From NCBI GenBank assembly GCA_017462035.1, contig JAFTRY010000030.1, forward strand, positions 1 through 64,000: DNA of 64,000 bases. The letters run 5' to 3'. Shown here one piece after another: positions 43,673 to 52,312 of this stretch (positions within the stretch are counted from its first letter, which is position 1; each line of letters starts with the position of its first letter). Made by a program: the position numbers and the translations under genes. The DNA comes from Clostridia bacterium. Its GTDB lineage: Bacteria; Bacillota; Clostridia; Oscillospirales; CAG-272. Under the pieces are notes generated by a model that worked only from the letters and a program-made list of their open reading frames with translations, was not told where the DNA came from and searched no databases.

Positions 43673-46108
43673 ATGAAGTACAATCATACCGAGATCGAAA
43701 AGAAGTGGCAGGAATTTTGGGAAAAGAACCAGACCTTCAAAACCGATGTCTGGGATTTTTCCAAGCCGAAATATTACGTACTGGATATGTTCCCCTATCC
43801 GTCGGGTGTGGGACTCCACGCGGGTCACCCCGAAGGCTATACCGCGACGGATATTGTTTCCAGAATGAAGCGGATGCAGGGCTACAACGTCCTTCACCCC
43901 ATGGGATACGATTCCTTCGGTTTGCCTGCTGAGCAGTACGCGGTAACGACAGGCAATCACCCCAACGGCTTTACCCAAGAGAACATCAAGACCTTCTCAA
44001 AGCAGCTGAAGGAGCTTGGCTTTGACTATGACTGGAGCAAGATGATTGCTACCAGTGATCCCGATTTTTACAAATGGACTCAATGGATCTTCAAGCAGCT
44101 CTACCTGGATGGCTATGCTCAGTACATCGACATGCCCGTGAACTGGTGCGAGGAGCTGGGAACCGTGCTTTCCAACGACGAGGTCATTGACGGAAAATCC
44201 GAGCGGGGCGGTTATCCCGTGGTCAGAAAAAATATGAAGCAGTGGGTCATCAATCAGCCCGCCTTTGCCGAAGCACTCTTAGAGGGCTTGGACGAGGTGG
44301 ATTGGCCCGAGTCCACTAAGCTGATGCAGAAGAACTGGATCGGCAAGTCCACCGGTGTGGAAGTAAAATTCCAGATTGTGGGCGGGGGAGAATTTTCCAT
44401 CTTTACCACCTGTATTGAAACCATTTACGGGATTACCTTTATGGTTCTGGCTCCCGACGGAGACATCGTAAAGACCCTGATGCCCAGGATCCAGAACAAG
44501 GAAGAGGTGCAGGCGTATATTGATGAGACTCTCAAGAAGAACGACATGGACCGCACCGAGCTGAACAAGACCAAGTCGGGTTGTGAGCTGAAGGGTGTGA
44601 CCTGTATCAACCCCGTCAACGGCAGAGAAGTGAGAATGTTCATTGGTGACTTCGTTCTGGCAAGCTACGGAACGGGTGCCGTCATGGCGGTTCCTTCCCA
44701 TGACCAGCGTGACTTTGAGTATGCGATCGCTCACAACATCGATATGCTCCAGGTCATCGACGGTGACGAGAAGCTTGGTCACGTGGACGTATCCGAAAAG
44801 GCCTTTGAGAAGGGTGAATACTTAGGACGCGGCTACCGCCTCATCAATTCCGAGGAGTTCACGGGACTGACCGTGGAGGAAGCCAAGGAAGCCATTACCG
44901 CAAAGCTTGAGAAGATGGGCGTTGCCAAGAGAACGGTCAACTACCACTTCCGTGAGTGGATCTTTGCCAGACAGCGTTACTGGGGTGAGCCTGTTCCCGT
45001 GGTACATGGAGAGGATGGCACTATTCACGTTCTGGACGACGCGGAGCTTCCCTTGGTTCTGCCCGAACTGGAAAACTATAAGGGAGTTAACGGAAAGGCA
45101 CCTCTGGAGAATGCAACGGATTGGAAGCAATACGACAAGAATGGAGTGAAGGGCACGAGAGAGACCTCTACCATGCCTGGCTCCGCGGGCTCCAGCTGGT
45201 ACTTTCTTCGTTACATTGACCCCAAGAATGAAAATGCCTTTGCCGATCCAGAGCTTTTGAAGCACTGGATGCCCGTGGACCTGTATATTGGCGGTCCCGA
45301 GCATGCGGTGGGACATCTGATGTACTCCAGAATTTGGAATAGATACCTGTATAATAAGGGATTGGCACCCACGAAGGAGCCCTTCAAGAAGCTGGTTCAC
45401 CAGGGGATGATCTTAGGCTCCAACGGTATTAAAATGGGTAAGCGTTTTCCTGAATTTGTCGTGAACCCCAGTGACGTGGTTCGTGACTACGGCGCGGATA
45501 CGCTGAGATTGTACGAAATGTTCATGGGTCCCCTTGAGGTGTCCAAGCCTTGGAGTGACCAGGGCGTAGAGGGCGCGAGAAGATTCCTGAACCGTGTGTG
45601 GGCGTTCTTTACCGAAGCGGAACATATCGTGGACGGTGAGGTTCCCGCGCTGGAGAAGATTTACCATAAGAGCGTCAAGAAAATCACCGAGGATTTTGAA
45701 AAGCTGGGCTTCAATACAGCAATTTCCCAGATGATGATCTTCGTCAACGCAGTTTATAAGGAAGGCAAATGTCCCAAAGCATATGCGGAAGGGCTTATCA
45801 AGATGCTGTCCTGTATCTGTCCTCATATCGGCGAGGAGCTTTGGTCTATTCTCGGACATGAGGATACCATCGCCTATGAGCCGTGGCCTACCTATGATGA
45901 AGATAAAACCGCGGATGATACCGTGGAAGTAGTGGTACAGATCAACGGTAAAGTGAGAGGAAAGATCAATGTTCCTGTAGATCTGGCTCAGGACCAAGTG
46001 CTGGCAATTGCCAAAGCGGACGAGAGGATCGCGGCGGCAATGGAGGGCAAGACCGTGGTCAAGGAGATCGTGGTACCTGGCAAGATCGTAAATATCGTGG
46101 TTCGTTGA
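43673..46108 (+). CDS. leuS: leucyl-tRNA synthetase
   Basis: An 811-residue class I synthetase with an editing domain. The HIGH motif is PYPSGVGLHAGHPEGYTATD. The usual KMSKS is replaced by KMGKR within GIKMGKRFPEFVVNPSD. The anticodon-binding domain is complete and ends in VNIVVR. The editing domain includes TGAVMAVPSHDQRD with the conserved Asp. The start at 43673 follows AAGGAAGAC; the longer frame overlaps rsfS. Confidence 0.97.
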   Translation: MKYNHTEIEKKWQEFWEKNQTFKTDVWDFSKPKYYVLDMFPYPSGVGLHAGHPEGYTATDIVSRMKRMQGYNVLHPMGYDSFGLPAEQYAVTTGNHPNGFTQENIKTFSKQLKELGFDYDWSKMIATSDPDFYKWTQWIFKQLYLDGYAQYIDMPVNWCEELGTVLSNDEVIDGKSERGGYPVVRKNMKQWVINQPAFAEALLEGLDEVDWPESTKLMQKNWIGKSTGVEVKFQIVGGGEFSIFTTCIETIYGITFMVLAPDGDIVKTLMPRIQNKEEVQAYIDETLKKNDMDRTELNKTKSGCELKGVTCINPVNGREVRMFIGDFVLASYGTGAVMAVPSHDQRDFEYAIAHNIDMLQVIDGDEKLGHVDVSEKAFEKGEYLGRGYRLINSEEFTGLTVEEAKEAITAKLEKMGVAKRTVNYHFREWIFARQRYWGEPVPVVHGEDGTIHVLDDAELPLVLPELENYKGVNGKAPLENATDWKQYDKNGVKGTRETSTMPGSAGSSWYFLRYIDPKNENAFADPELLKHWMPVDLYIGGPEHAVGHLMYSRIWNRYLYNKGLAPTKEPFKKLVHQGMILGSNGIKMGKRFPEFVVNPSDVVRDYGADTLRLYEMFMGPLEVSKPWSDQGVEGARRFLNRVWAFFTEAEHIVDGEVPALEKIYHKSVKKITEDFEKLGFNTAISQMMIFVNAVYKEGKCPKAYAEGLIKMLSCICPHIGEELWSILGHEDTIAYEPWPTYDEDKTADDTVEVVVQINGKVRGKINVPVDLAQDQVLAIAKADERIAAAMEGKTVVKEIVVPGKIVNIVVR

Positions 46109-46118
46109 TAAATAAAAG

Positions 46119-46159
46119 GCACCCCTATGGGAGTATTTATGCACCCATGGGGGCTTTTT
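46119..46159 (+). terminator. intrinsic terminator of leuS
   Basis: An 11-pair stem with two bulged bases (46119-46131 with 46144-46154), followed by TTTTT (46155-46159). Confidence 0.8.
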
Positions 46160-46202
46160 GCCCAATAAAGGACTTGACCAATCAAAGAAAGGAAGTAAGA
46201 TC

Positions 46203-48332
46203 ATGTTTTTGAAAGCAGTTCCTGTATTTTCAGAAGGTAGGGAAACCGCTATGAACGAGCAACTGCTGCTCCGCGCCGAAACCGAAAGTCTTGCCGGAAC
46301 CGTTCTGCTTGTGTCTGCCGTATCCTTTTACCGCCTTACCGTCAACGGACAGTTTGTTGCCTTCGGTCCTGCCCGAACGGCAAAGGGCTACGCAAGGGTA
46401 GACGAGATTTCTTTGGAGAAGTACGAGACGAGCAGTGACATCAATGTGATTGAGATCCTGGTGGCAGGGTATTATTGTTGCTCTCTCGCTACAGTCCGCC
46501 AGCCCTCTTTCGTTGTGGCGGAGCTGAGACGGGGCGAGGAGGTGCTTCTCTGTACCGGTAAGGATCTCGAGGGATTTCGCTTTTGTCATCGAGTGCGTGC
46601 CGTCGAGCGCTATTCTGCTCAGAGACACTTCGGAGAGGTTTGGGATTATACCGAACAGAATCCTTACTCTCCCGCCTACCGAGTGAACCTGACTCCCGTG
46701 GAAGCACCTCAATATTTGCCTCGTCGCGTCCCCTATCCTACCTATGAAATTCAGGCGGCAGAGGGCTTTGCTTCCCGGGGCAGATTCCGATATGAGGAAG
46801 CCAGACCCTGTCGTCAGACCCGTGCTTCCTTTCCTATTAACGAACGGTGGGGAGGTTATGGGGAAGAAGAGATTCCCGTCAAACCCTACCGATGGATCCA
46901 AAAGCAACAGATGGAGAAAAAGGAGGGAAGGGGAAGCTTTCCCGTGACGCTGGGAGAGGGAGAGTATATTACGGTGGATCTCGGACGGATCGAGTGCGGA
47001 TTCCTTTCCATGATAGCGGAGGCGGAAGAGGACGCGGATGTGGTTCTGGGCTTTGCCGAGCTTTGCGATCCCGATGTCCCCCTGGGCTTCAACGAGATTT
47101 GCGAACCCGGTACCTGTGCCTTTACTAATATTAATGCTCAGAACGTGATCGAATATTTTCTTCCCCGAGGAAAAGAGATCTGTGCCGAGAGCTTTGAACC
47201 CTATACTTGCCGCATCGCCGTCATCATGGTGAAAAAGGGAAAGCTCCGATTGAGCTCTTTCTACGTTCGTACCTTTGAATATCCCCGAGATCGGCTTCTT
47301 GACCACCCGGTTCAGGATCCTAAGCTGAGAGAAATCAGTGAAGCGGCAAAGACCACCTTCGTCCATAACGCGGTGGATCTGTATACCGATTGTCCTTCCC
47401 GAGAACGGGCAGGCTGGCTCTGCGATTCCTTCTTTACGGGTAGAGCCGAATATTTCCTGACAGGCAGCACAGTGGTGGAGGATGCGTTCCTTGAGAACTA
47501 CCGGCTGTATCAGAACGAGGGAGAATTTCCCGAGGGTGCGTTGCCCATGTGTTACCCCGCCGATTTTCAGGATGATAATAAATTTATTCCACAGTGGATG
47601 ATGTGGTACGTCATTGAGGTGGGAGAATATCTGACTCTGAGAAATCCGAAGGCTGGCCGTGAGCTGTTCCGTGACAGCGTGTACGGGATCATGAAAATGT
47701 TGGAGAGATACGAGAACGAGGATGGACTTTTGGAGGATCTGCCAAGCTGGAATTTCGTGGAGTGGTCTACCGCTAATAAATGGGTTCAGAATGTCAACTA
47801 CCCCTCCAACTTCCTCTATGCTGAAATGCTGCGCGCCATTGGCAATACCTATGACGAGCCGTCTCTGTTACGTAAGGCGGAAAGGGTAGCGAAGACGACT
47901 CGGGAAAGATCCTTTGACGGGGAGGTGTTCATTGATAACGCCCTGAGAGGAGAGGACGGGGTCCTCCGTAATACCAGAAACTCTTCGGAGGCGGGACAGT
48001 ATTACGCCATTCTCTTTGGCGGCGTGGAGTTGAACGCTTCTCCCTACGAAAGGCTCCGAGAACATATTCAGAACAGCTTTGCTACCTTCGACAAAACGGA
48101 CCGAGCCTTCGTGCCGGTGAATGCGTTTATTGGATTCTATCTGCGTATTGCGGCACTGATGATGCTGGGAGAGCGGGAGGTGCTGTCACAAGACCTGAAG
48201 CGTTTCTTTGGCGGAATGGTTGCCTCTACGGGGACACTGTGGGAATATAAGACGCAAATAGGTAGCCACGACCACGGCTTTGCCGCCTTTGCGGCACTGG
48301 CAATCGGCTTTGTGGAGAAAAGCGAAAAATAA
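46203..48332 (+). CDS. alpha-L-rhamnosidase-like (GH78-type) glycosidase
   Basis: A 709-residue protein without signal peptide, so probably cytoplasmic. The N-terminal part has AVSFYRLTVNGQFVAFGPAR, like the accessory domain of rhamnosidases. The C-terminal half is an (alpha/alpha)6 barrel with DCPSRERAGWLCDSFFTGR, matching the DCPxRDExxGW motif that carries the catalytic Glu, and PSWNFVEWSTANKW. The substrate is not certain; rhamnosides taken up as oligosaccharides are plausible. The start at 46203 follows AAAGGAAG. It stands alone between terminators and rpsU. Confidence 0.82.
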   Translation: MFLKAVPVFSEGRETAMNEQLLLRAETESLAGTVLLVSAVSFYRLTVNGQFVAFGPARTAKGYARVDEISLEKYETSSDINVIEILVAGYYCCSLATVRQPSFVVAELRRGEEVLLCTGKDLEGFRFCHRVRAVERYSAQRHFGEVWDYTEQNPYSPAYRVNLTPVEAPQYLPRRVPYPTYEIQAAEGFASRGRFRYEEARPCRQTRASFPINERWGGYGEEEIPVKPYRWIQKQQMEKKEGRGSFPVTLGEGEYITVDLGRIECGFLSMIAEAEEDADVVLGFAELCDPDVPLGFNEICEPGTCAFTNINAQNVIEYFLPRGKEICAESFEPYTCRIAVIMVKKGKLRLSSFYVRTFEYPRDRLLDHPVQDPKLREISEAAKTTFVHNAVDLYTDCPSRERAGWLCDSFFTGRAEYFLTGSTVVEDAFLENYRLYQNEGEFPEGALPMCYPADFQDDNKFIPQWMMWYVIEVGEYLTLRNPKAGRELFRDSVYGIMKMLERYENEDGLLEDLPSWNFVEWSTANKWVQNVNYPSNFLYAEMLRAIGNTYDEPSLLRKAERVAKTTRERSFDGEVFIDNALRGEDGVLRNTRNSSEAGQYYAILFGGVELNASPYERLREHIQNSFATFDKTDRAFVPVNAFIGFYLRIAALMMLGEREVLSQDLKRFFGGMVASTGTLWEYKTQIGSHDHGFAAFAALAIGFVEKSEK

Positions 48333-48354
48333 AAATTAAACTTAAAAAAAGGTA

Positions 48355-48383
48355 TTGACAAACAAGGGAAAATCGTGTATAAT
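48355..48383 (+). promoter_or_regulatory. promoter of rpsU
   Basis: TTGACA (48355-48360), 17-base spacer, TATAAT (48378-48383). A consensus-quality vegetative promoter. Confidence 0.82.
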
Positions 48384-48434
48384 ATTATTCGATTTAATTG
48401 TCTCTGGCAATAGCGGAGGGAGGGAAAACAGAAA

Positions 48435-48611
48435 ATGGCAGAAATCAGAGTGAAAGAAGGCGAGTCCCTGGACAGCGCACTTCGTCGCTTTAAGAGAGCA
48501 ATGGCTCGTTCCGGCGTCCTCACCGAGCTTCGCAAGAGAGAACACTATGAGAAGCCCAGCGTAAAGCGCAAAAAGAAGTCGGAAGCCGCTCGCAAGAGAA
48601 AATACAAATAA
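48435..48611 (+). CDS. rpsU: 30S ribosomal protein S21
   Basis: A 58-residue basic ribosomal protein beginning [20 protein letters not shown], continuing with [19 protein letters not shown] and ending in a Lys/Arg-rich tail. It is monocistronic here, with a consensus promoter and its own terminator. In many Firmicutes rpsU is followed by yqeY; that gene is not here. Confidence 0.97.
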   Translation: MAEIRVKEGESLDSALRRFKRAMARSGVLTELRKREHYEKPSVKRKKKSEAARKRKYK

Positions 48612-48632
48612 TTTTCTTTTCACCATACAACG

Positions 48633-48660
48633 ACGGGATCGCAAAAGCGATCCCGTTTTT
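48633..48660 (+). terminator. intrinsic terminator of rpsU
   Basis: ACGGGATCGC (48633-48642) pairs with GCGATCCCGT (48647-48656), followed by TTTTT; it also lies at the end of the convergent FkbM gene. Confidence 0.92.
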
Positions 48661-48664
48661 GTCG

Positions 48665-49747
48665 TTAATTCAATTCCTTCGGCAGAGCGATCAGATTCAG
48701 ATCCCAAGCGGGAACGTAAGGATAACGGCGTAGATACAGACGGTAATCGGGTGCCATGGTGTGAAGCTGTAGAGGAAGTGCAAATAAATCCTCGCTTCGG
48801 TGGTAGACGGAAATCAATAGACGGGGACGGCAACGGCGAATTACCTCGGAAGAACCGATCAAAGCCTCCCCTTCAGCACCTTCTACGTCATATTTAATGT
48901 AATCCACCCACCCGTCTCCCACAAGGGAATCGAGGGAACGGGCGGCAACCTCAACCTGCTTTCCCGGGGCAAAGGCACCGGAATTGCGATTTCCGCTGTC
49001 AGCAAAAAAGAGCCGCTCCTCTCTCGACCACGCCGCGCCGTGAAAGGCGTGAACCGTGGGGGTGCCCAATTTCTGAATAAACTCGCTGAGCTTTCGAAAA
49101 TTTCTTCGATCCGGCTCCATGGCGTATACCTCGGAGAGAAGAGGCGCATACTTCATCAGTTCCCGAACGGTGTCTCCATTGTAGGCACCAAGATCTGCCG
49201 CCAAACGAATGCTTTTGGCGTCAAGAAGAGAGGAGTATACCTCATCCCTGTCTGACTCCGCCGCCTTCAGACAGTCGATCCGTCCCGTCAGCTTGTAGGC
49301 AACCGTGTTCTCAAAGATCCGTCGGGATTCGTCATCGGCAAGGAGTGAATAGACCTGCCGGAGCTCCCCGCTGTGCTTCTGGGCAAATTCCAGATTGAAC
49401 AGTGCCTCGCCGCAGACCGGAACGTCGGGGGCGTAAAACTCGCACTCGGAGGCAACCGCGTCAAAGAGAGCCAAAACCGAGGGCAGAGAGCTGGCAAAGG
49501 AAAGCAGAACGATCAGGTTTTCACACCCGTACTTTTCCTTGACCTGGGTGTAGCTCAGTACCGTTTTTCCGTGAAAGCTGTGACCGCGTACAAACCCGTC
49601 ACTGGCGAAGAAATCCGATACCTTAATGCCGTATTGCTGGCAAATGTTCAAAATTTTATCCGCACCGTTTCCCATTCCGTACATTACAACGGTCTTTTCG
49701 GTGCCCTGTAAATAGCTCCATAGATCACGCTTGATAGGGAAAATCAT
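48665..49747 (-). CDS. FkbM-family methyltransferase with N-terminal Rossmann-like domain
   Basis: A 360-residue protein. The C-terminal half is an FkbM-type SAM-dependent methyltransferase, with ADLGAYNGDTVREL as the SAM loop, YAMEPDRRNF, and YIKYDVEGAEGEALIG. The N-terminal part (about 1-115) begins TVVMYGMGNGADKIL and looks like a nucleotide-binding or sugar-enzyme-like domain; it is not part of the minimal family. FkbM proteins often methylate sugars of surface glycans. The ATG follows AAGGAGGGATC. The promoter overlaps that of the divergent HIT gene. Confidence 0.86.
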   Translation of the reverse strand: MIFPIKRDLWSYLQGTEKTVVMYGMGNGADKILNICQQYGIKVSDFFASDGFVRGHSFHGKTVLSYTQVKEKYGCENLIVLLSFASSLPSVLALFDAVASECEFYAPDVPVCGEALFNLEFAQKHSGELRQVYSLLADDESRRIFENTVAYKLTGRIDCLKAAESDRDEVYSSLLDAKSIRLAADLGAYNGDTVRELMKYAPLLSEVYAMEPDRRNFRKLSEFIQKLGTPTVHAFHGAAWSREERLFFADSGNRNSGAFAPGKQVEVAARSLDSLVGDGWVDYIKYDVEGAEGEALIGSSEVIRRCRPRLLISVYHRSEDLFALPLQLHTMAPDYRLYLRRYPYVPAWDLNLIALPKELN

Positions 49748-49756
49748 GATCCCTCC

Positions 49757-49785
49757 TTGACTTTTCGAGGATTCTGTGATATGAT
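49757..49785 (+). promoter_or_regulatory. promoter of the HIT-ABC operon
   Basis: TTGACT (49757-49762), 17-base spacer, TATGAT (49780-49785). The -35 element lies within ten bases of the divergent fkbM-type start. Confidence 0.55.
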
Positions 49786-49813
49786 TATGCTGTTATCAAT
49801 TACAGCCTGAATC

Positions 49814-49842
49814 ATTATAACATAACATGGAGGAAAAATCAA
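49814..49842 (-). promoter_or_regulatory. promoter of the FkbM-type gene
   Basis: On the reverse strand TTGATT (49842-49837), 17-base spacer, TATAAT (49819-49814). Its -35 element abuts the ATG of the HIT gene. An inverted repeat GCTGT/ACAGC (49789-49806) lies between the two promoters. Confidence 0.6.
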
Positions 49843-49843
49843 G

Positions 49844-50182
49844 ATGGATTGCATTTTCTGTAAGATCGCCGAGGGAACGATCCCCTCAAAACAGTTGTAC
49901 GAAAACGAGTACTGCCTGGCGTTTCACGACATCAATCCCCAGACCCCTGTACATATTCTGGTGATCCCCAAGCTTCATATCGGCTCGGCAGATGAGGTAA
50001 CCGAGAAGAACAGTGTTTACCTTCAAAAGATCTTTGAGGCAATTCCGCAGATCGCCAAGCAGGCGGGACTCACCGGTGGATACCGTGTGATCACCAATTG
50101 CGGCGAGGACGGATGCCAGAGCGTAAAGCATCTGCACTTCCACATCTTGGGCGGCAAGAAATTGCCCGAGAATATGGGCTGA
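49844..50182 (+). CDS. HIT-family nucleotide hydrolase
   Basis: A 112-residue histidine-triad protein of the HinT group, hydrolysing adenosine phosphoramidates. CIFCKIAEGTIPS opens the protein and the triad is HLHFHILGG. It begins after GGAGGAAAAATCAAG. The ABC exporter start follows the stop by two bases. Confidence 0.95.
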   Translation: MDCIFCKIAEGTIPSKQLYENEYCLAFHDINPQTPVHILVIPKLHIGSADEVTEKNSVYLQKIFEAIPQIAKQAGLTGGYRVITNCGEDGCQSVKHLHFHILGGKKLPENMG

Positions 50183-50184
50183 GC

Positions 50185-52206
50185 ATGGGACCGGGCGCGG
50201 GAGGATTCCCCCCACCTATGGGGAAGGATCCTTATCAAAAAAACAGACCGAAGCCGCCGGGAGGGATTCGCGAGATTCCTCGCTTTGTTCGTGAGATGGT
50301 GGTCGGCTTTTTTACACGACTGTCCTATATTTTTCAAATGGTCTGGAAAACAGGTCCCTGGATTCTATTCGTGATGATGTTCACGGCAGTGTTCAGCGGT
50401 GTTATGCCCATTGTGGGCTCCCTGCTTTCCAAGGAGATTCTCAATGAACTGCAAGCCGTGATCTCGGATAGAGTGGCGGCTGAGGTCAGCGGAGCCGGCT
50501 TTTTCGTGTCCTTTTGGGGCTCCATGGTCATGTTCTTGCTGATTTTCTATTTTCTCTATCGGATTCTCAATCAGGTGGTCAACCGCCTCAGTACAGCTGT
50601 GACGCGAATTGCCGGAGAAAAGGTGGTTCGTCATGTCCGTCTGCAAATCATGAATAAAGCCAAGGAGCTGGACCTTGCCTCCTTTGATTTGCCGGAATTT
50701 TACGAAAAGCTGGAGAACGCCAACCGGGAAGCGGGAAATCGCCCCATTTCCGTACTGTCTGCAACCTTTGACGCGATCAGTAAGCTGATTAGCCTGATCA
50801 GCTATATCGTGGTACTGGCAACAGCACCCGGCATGTGGTGGACAGCACCGGTGATGATCCTGATCTCTATTCCCACCGCGGTTGTAAACTTTACTTATAA
50901 GCATAAAACCTTCCTATACCTCCGTCGCCGTTCCAAGGATCGCCGTCAGATGAATTACTATTCCGATTTGATGGTCAATAAGGATATGGTCAAGGAGATC
51001 CGCATGTATGACCTGGCAGATCAGTTTATTGAACGGTATGATAACGTGTTCCAAAAGTACTATTTGGGCATGCGAAAGCTGATCGTCAGAGAGAGCTTCT
51101 GGCAGATTGCGCTGACCTTCCTGTCAGCCATCGTCAATTGCCTATTCTTTGGATTGATTGCGATCCAGGTCTTTAACGGTACGATACAGATCGGAGATTA
51201 CTCCCTTTATACAGGGGCGCTTACCTCCATCGCTACTACCGTGGCAGGACTCATTAACGTGTCGGCGACAGTGTATGAGGGAACGCTCTTTATCGATAAC
51301 CTGATCGCGTTTGTTAAAGAACGTCCTACGGTGATTCCCAGTACCGATGCTCCGGCTTCTGTAGCACACGGACAACCTCATACCATCGAGTTCGTGGACG
51401 TGAGCTTTGCCTATCCCGGCTCTGACCGTCGGGTGCTGAACCATATCAACCTGAAGTTTCGTCCGGGTGAAACGGTGGTCCTGGTTGGCTTGAACGGAGC
51501 GGGAAAAACTACCTTTATTAAGCTTTTGACCCGCCTCTATGATCCTACGGAGGGAAAAATTCTCCTAGACGGAAAGGATCTGAAGGAGTACGATCCGAAG
51601 GATCTGTACCGAATGTTCGGAATCATTTTCCAGGATTTCGGGAAATATGCCGTAAGCGTGTCGGATAATATTCGCTTTGGGGATATTCGCCGAGAGGCGG
51701 AGCCTTCCGAGATCCGAGAAGCGGCAGTGGCAGCAAACGCTGATGACTTCATTACCCGTCTGCCCGAGGAATATAATACGCCCCTCATGCGGTTTTTCGA
51801 GCCCGACGGAATCGAGCTTTCCATCGGACAGTGGCAAAAGCTTGCCATTGCCCGTGCCTTTTACAGCGAGTCGGATATTCTGATCCTGGACGAGCCCACT
51901 GCCTCCCTGGATCCCATGGCGGAACAGGAGATCTTCAATCAGTTTGACCGGCTGCGTCAGGACAAAACCACTATTTTTGTGTCTCACCGATTGTCCAGCG
52001 CAACCGTAGCGTCTAAAATTGTGGTGCTGGAATACGGAGAGCTCATCGAAGAGGGAACCCATAAGGAGCTGATGGAGAAGAAAGGACGGTACTATGAACT
52101 CTTTTCCACACAGGCACGCCGATATTTGGAAGAAAAGGGTGATCCGGAGAGAGACAGAGGTCACCGCCCGACAAAAAAGGGCGCCTTCCCTCAAGATTTT
52201 TCATAA
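50185..52206 (+). CDS. ABC exporter, fused permease and ATPase
   Basis: A 673-residue half-transporter. About 40 Pro/Gly-rich cytoplasmic residues precede six membrane helices (about 55-345). The ATPase has Walker A GLNGAGKTT, a C-loop reading LSIGQWQKLAIARAF instead of LSGGQ, Walker B ILILDEPTASLD and a His switch SHRLSS. A homodimer or a heterodimer is expected; substrate unknown. The start at 50185 is directly after the HIT stop; an ATG at 50218 with GGGAGG upstream is an equal alternative. Confidence 0.88.
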   Translation: MGPGAGGFPPPMGKDPYQKNRPKPPGGIREIPRFVREMVVGFFTRLSYIFQMVWKTGPWILFVMMFTAVFSGVMPIVGSLLSKEILNELQAVISDRVAAEVSGAGFFVSFWGSMVMFLLIFYFLYRILNQVVNRLSTAVTRIAGEKVVRHVRLQIMNKAKELDLASFDLPEFYEKLENANREAGNRPISVLSATFDAISKLISLISYIVVLATAPGMWWTAPVMILISIPTAVVNFTYKHKTFLYLRRRSKDRRQMNYYSDLMVNKDMVKEIRMYDLADQFIERYDNVFQKYYLGMRKLIVRESFWQIALTFLSAIVNCLFFGLIAIQVFNGTIQIGDYSLYTGALTSIATTVAGLINVSATVYEGTLFIDNLIAFVKERPTVIPSTDAPASVAHGQPHTIEFVDVSFAYPGSDRRVLNHINLKFRPGETVVLVGLNGAGKTTFIKLLTRLYDPTEGKILLDGKDLKEYDPKDLYRMFGIIFQDFGKYAVSVSDNIRFGDIRREAEPSEIREAAVAANADDFITRLPEEYNTPLMRFFEPDGIELSIGQWQKLAIARAFYSESDILILDEPTASLDPMAEQEIFNQFDRLRQDKTTIFVSHRLSSATVASKIVVLEYGELIEEGTHKELMEKKGRYYELFSTQARRYLEEKGDPERDRGHRPTKKGAFPQDFS

Positions 52207-52222
52207 TTCCTAAAAAAATTTA

Positions 52223-52251
52223 TTGACAAGTTCCCAAGAATTTTATATAAT
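52223..52251 (+). promoter_or_regulatory. promoter of the aspartate kinase gene
   Basis: TTGACA (52223-52228), 17-base spacer, TATAAT (52246-52251). The leader of about 55 bases is too short for a lysine riboswitch. Confidence 0.78.
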
Positions 52252-52312
52252 AATCTATTAGAGAAATACCCATCCGTCACGGGCGGAACAGACAGAAAGG
52301 TTGAGTGATACC

